Origin: Henricia sp. BOLD:AAB3569
Taxonomy: Eukaryota > Echinodermata > Asteroidea > Spinulosida > Echinasteridae
Direction of reading: 5' to 3'
Assembly (NCBI GenBank): GCA_037783545.1
Contig: JBBELK010000686.1
Coordinates: forward strand, 62,001 to 126,000
Length of the DNA: 64,000 nucleotides
Of the stretch, positions 62,401-64,000 are shown in pieces. Both the position numbers and the translations under genes were made by a program. The notes under the pieces are model-generated. The model made no database searches. It was not told the origin of the DNA and worked only from the letters and a program-made list of their open reading frames with translations. The stretch's first letter is position 1. Every line of letters begins with the position of its first letter.

Positions 62401-64000
62401 GACAGACTTTCGCCGGGAAATGGCAGAGAAATTTCAAAGTTTAGAAAAAACTGGGTTGAGGCTTCCTGACTGCTCTCACGCAAACCGTGGCTGTCTGTAC
62501 ACACCTCTTTGGGGTACTCCTGAGTTGTGCGCATGCTCAGTCATTCGGACTGTCGTTAACGCACCGCAGTTTGGCTCGGCAATTTGGTCAAAGTGTGGTC
62601 CAAACGTCGGCAAATTTGGAGGTCGAAAAATGTTCCGACGAACTTCAAATTTTGCATGCCCTAAACTCTCTATATTGCGCACTTGTCATAAAAAATTGAC
62701 AGACTTTCGCCGGGAAATGGCAGAGAAATTTCAAAGTTTAGAAAAAACTGGGTTGAGGCTTCCTGACTGCTCTCACGCAAACCGTGGCTGTCTGTACACA
62801 CCTCTTTGGGGTACTCCTGAGTTGTGCGCATGCTCAGTCATTCGGACTGTCGTTAACGCACCGCAGTTTGGCTCGGCAATTTGGTCAAAGTGTGGTCCAA
62901 ACGTCGGCAAATTTGGAGGTCGAAAAATGTTCCGACGAACTTCAAATTTTGCATGCCCTAAACTCTCTATATTGCGCACTTGTCATAAAAAATTGACAGA
63001 CTTTCGCCGGGAAATGGCAGAGAAATTTCAAAGTTTAGAAAAAACTGGGTTGAGGCTTCCTGACTGCTCTCACGCAAACCGTGGCTGTCTGTACACACCT
63101 CTTTGGGGTACTCCTGAGTTGTGCGCATGCTCAGTCATTCGGACTGTCGTTAACGCACCGCAGTTTGGCTCGGCAATTTGGTCAAAGTGTGGTCCAAACG
63201 TCGGCAAATTTGGAGGTCGAAAAATGTTCCGACGAACTTCAAATTTTGCATGCCCTAAACTCTCTATATTGCGCACTTGTCATAAAAAATTGACAGACTT
63301 TCGCCGGGAAATGGCAGAGAAATTTCAAAGTTTAGAAAAAACTGGGTTGAGGCTTCCTGACTGCTCTCACGCAAACCGTGGCTGTCTGTACACACCTCTT
63401 TGGGGTACTCCTGAGTTGTGCGCATGCTCAGTCATTCGGACTGTCGTTAACGCACCGCAGTTTGGCTCGGCAATTTGGTCAAAGTGTGGTCCAAACGTCG
63501 GCAAATTTGGAGGTCGAAAAATGTTCCGACGAACTTCAAATTTTGCATGCCCTAAACTCTCTATATTGCGCACTTGTCATAAAAAATTGACAGACTTTCG
63601 CCGGGAAATGGCAGAGAAATTTCAAAGTTTAGAAAAAACTGGGTTGAGGCTTCCTGACTGCTCTCACGCAAACCGTGGCTGTCTGTACACACCTCTTTGG
63701 GGTACTCCTGAGTTGTGCGCATGCTCAGTCATTCGGACTGTCGTTAACGCACCGCAGTTTGGCTCGGCAATTTGGTCAAAGTGTGGTCCAAACGTCGGCA
63801 AATTTGGAGGTCGAAAAATGTTCCGACGAACTTCAAATTTTGCATGCCCTAAACTCTCTATATTGCGCACTTGTCATAAAAAATTGACAGACTTTCGCCG
63901 GGAAATGGCAGAGAAATTTCAAAGTTTAGAAAAAACTGGGTTGAGGCTTCCTGACTGCTCTCACGCAAACCGTGGCTGTCTGTACACACCTCTTTGGGGT
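53454..64000 (+). repeat. Uniform satellite to the end of the window
   Basis: From the anchor at 52092 to the one at 63675, 39 consecutive spacings are exactly 297 bp, and the next anchor is at 63972. I found no variant after 53453. The window ends inside a monomer, so the array continues downstream. No gene, transposon or other sequence interrupts it. Confidence 0.97.

Noticed and set aside
1..64000. A CENP-B box in the monomer
   Set aside because: The nearest match, tttcgccgggaaatgg, has TTCG and CGGG but the wrong spacing for nTTCGnnnnAnnCGGGn. I found no proper match on either strand.
1..64000. CRISPR array
   Set aside because: The repeats are contiguous 297-bp units with no short direct repeats separated by unique spacers, and no cas genes are present.
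1..64000. Bacterial promoter (ttgaca in each monomer)
   Set aside because: The ttgacagac motif has no suitably spaced -10 element and the sequence is an apparently eukaryotic satellite. A chance hexamer is expected.

Overview
The window holds no recognisable gene. It is almost entirely one tandem satellite array: a 297-bp monomer repeated head to tail, always in the same orientation, from the first base to the last. Using the motif cgtggctgtctg as a once-per-unit anchor, I count 212 complete anchor-to-anchor units plus a partial unit at each end. The array therefore runs beyond the window on both sides. The monomer is 46.5% GC (68 C and 70 G) with 16 CpG, which equals the number expected from its composition. 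Massive simple-sequence arrays of this kind are typical of eukaryotic (peri)centromeric or other heterochromatin. The absence of CpG depletion argues for a lineage with little germline CpG methylation (many invertebrates, fungi or protists) rather than a mammal or flowering plant. I cannot name the species.

Layout. Positions 1-14010: a variable part of the array, rich in diagnostic variants. It contains a clear six-monomer higher-order repeat (475-2258 and 2259-4018, period 1784 bp) and looser eight- and nine-monomer blocks marked by a TAA-bearing monomer (about 7629, 10007 and 12681). Positions 14011-14737: the only non-satellite DNA, a 727-bp insertion that interrupts one monomer without loss of satellite sequence. 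It has a 27-bp satellite duplication at its left edge, unidentified DNA, an internal 67-bp minisatellite, and an 11-bp-arm inverted repeat carrying AATAAA near its right edge. Positions 14737-18249: variable satellite again. Positions 18250 to about 47363: a core of near-perfect copies, broken only by a 2-bp deletion near 30478, one extra A at 31534-31540 and one extra base at 45293. Positions 47364-53453: a mildly variable stretch with a 17-bp tandem duplication and several point and indel variants. Positions 53454-64000: uniform copies with no variant seen.

The most striking coding-like signal is a by-product of the repeat. The unit length is a multiple of three and one forward frame has no stop codon, so identical copies fuse into open frames of thousands of codons (18212-30565 and 31546-45312). 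I treat these as non-coding, because indels and stop codons are tolerated wherever the array varies. The value of the window is in its repeat structure: higher-order organisation, a sharp shift from variable to homogeneous copies, and a phase-preserving insertion that contains its own minisatellite.
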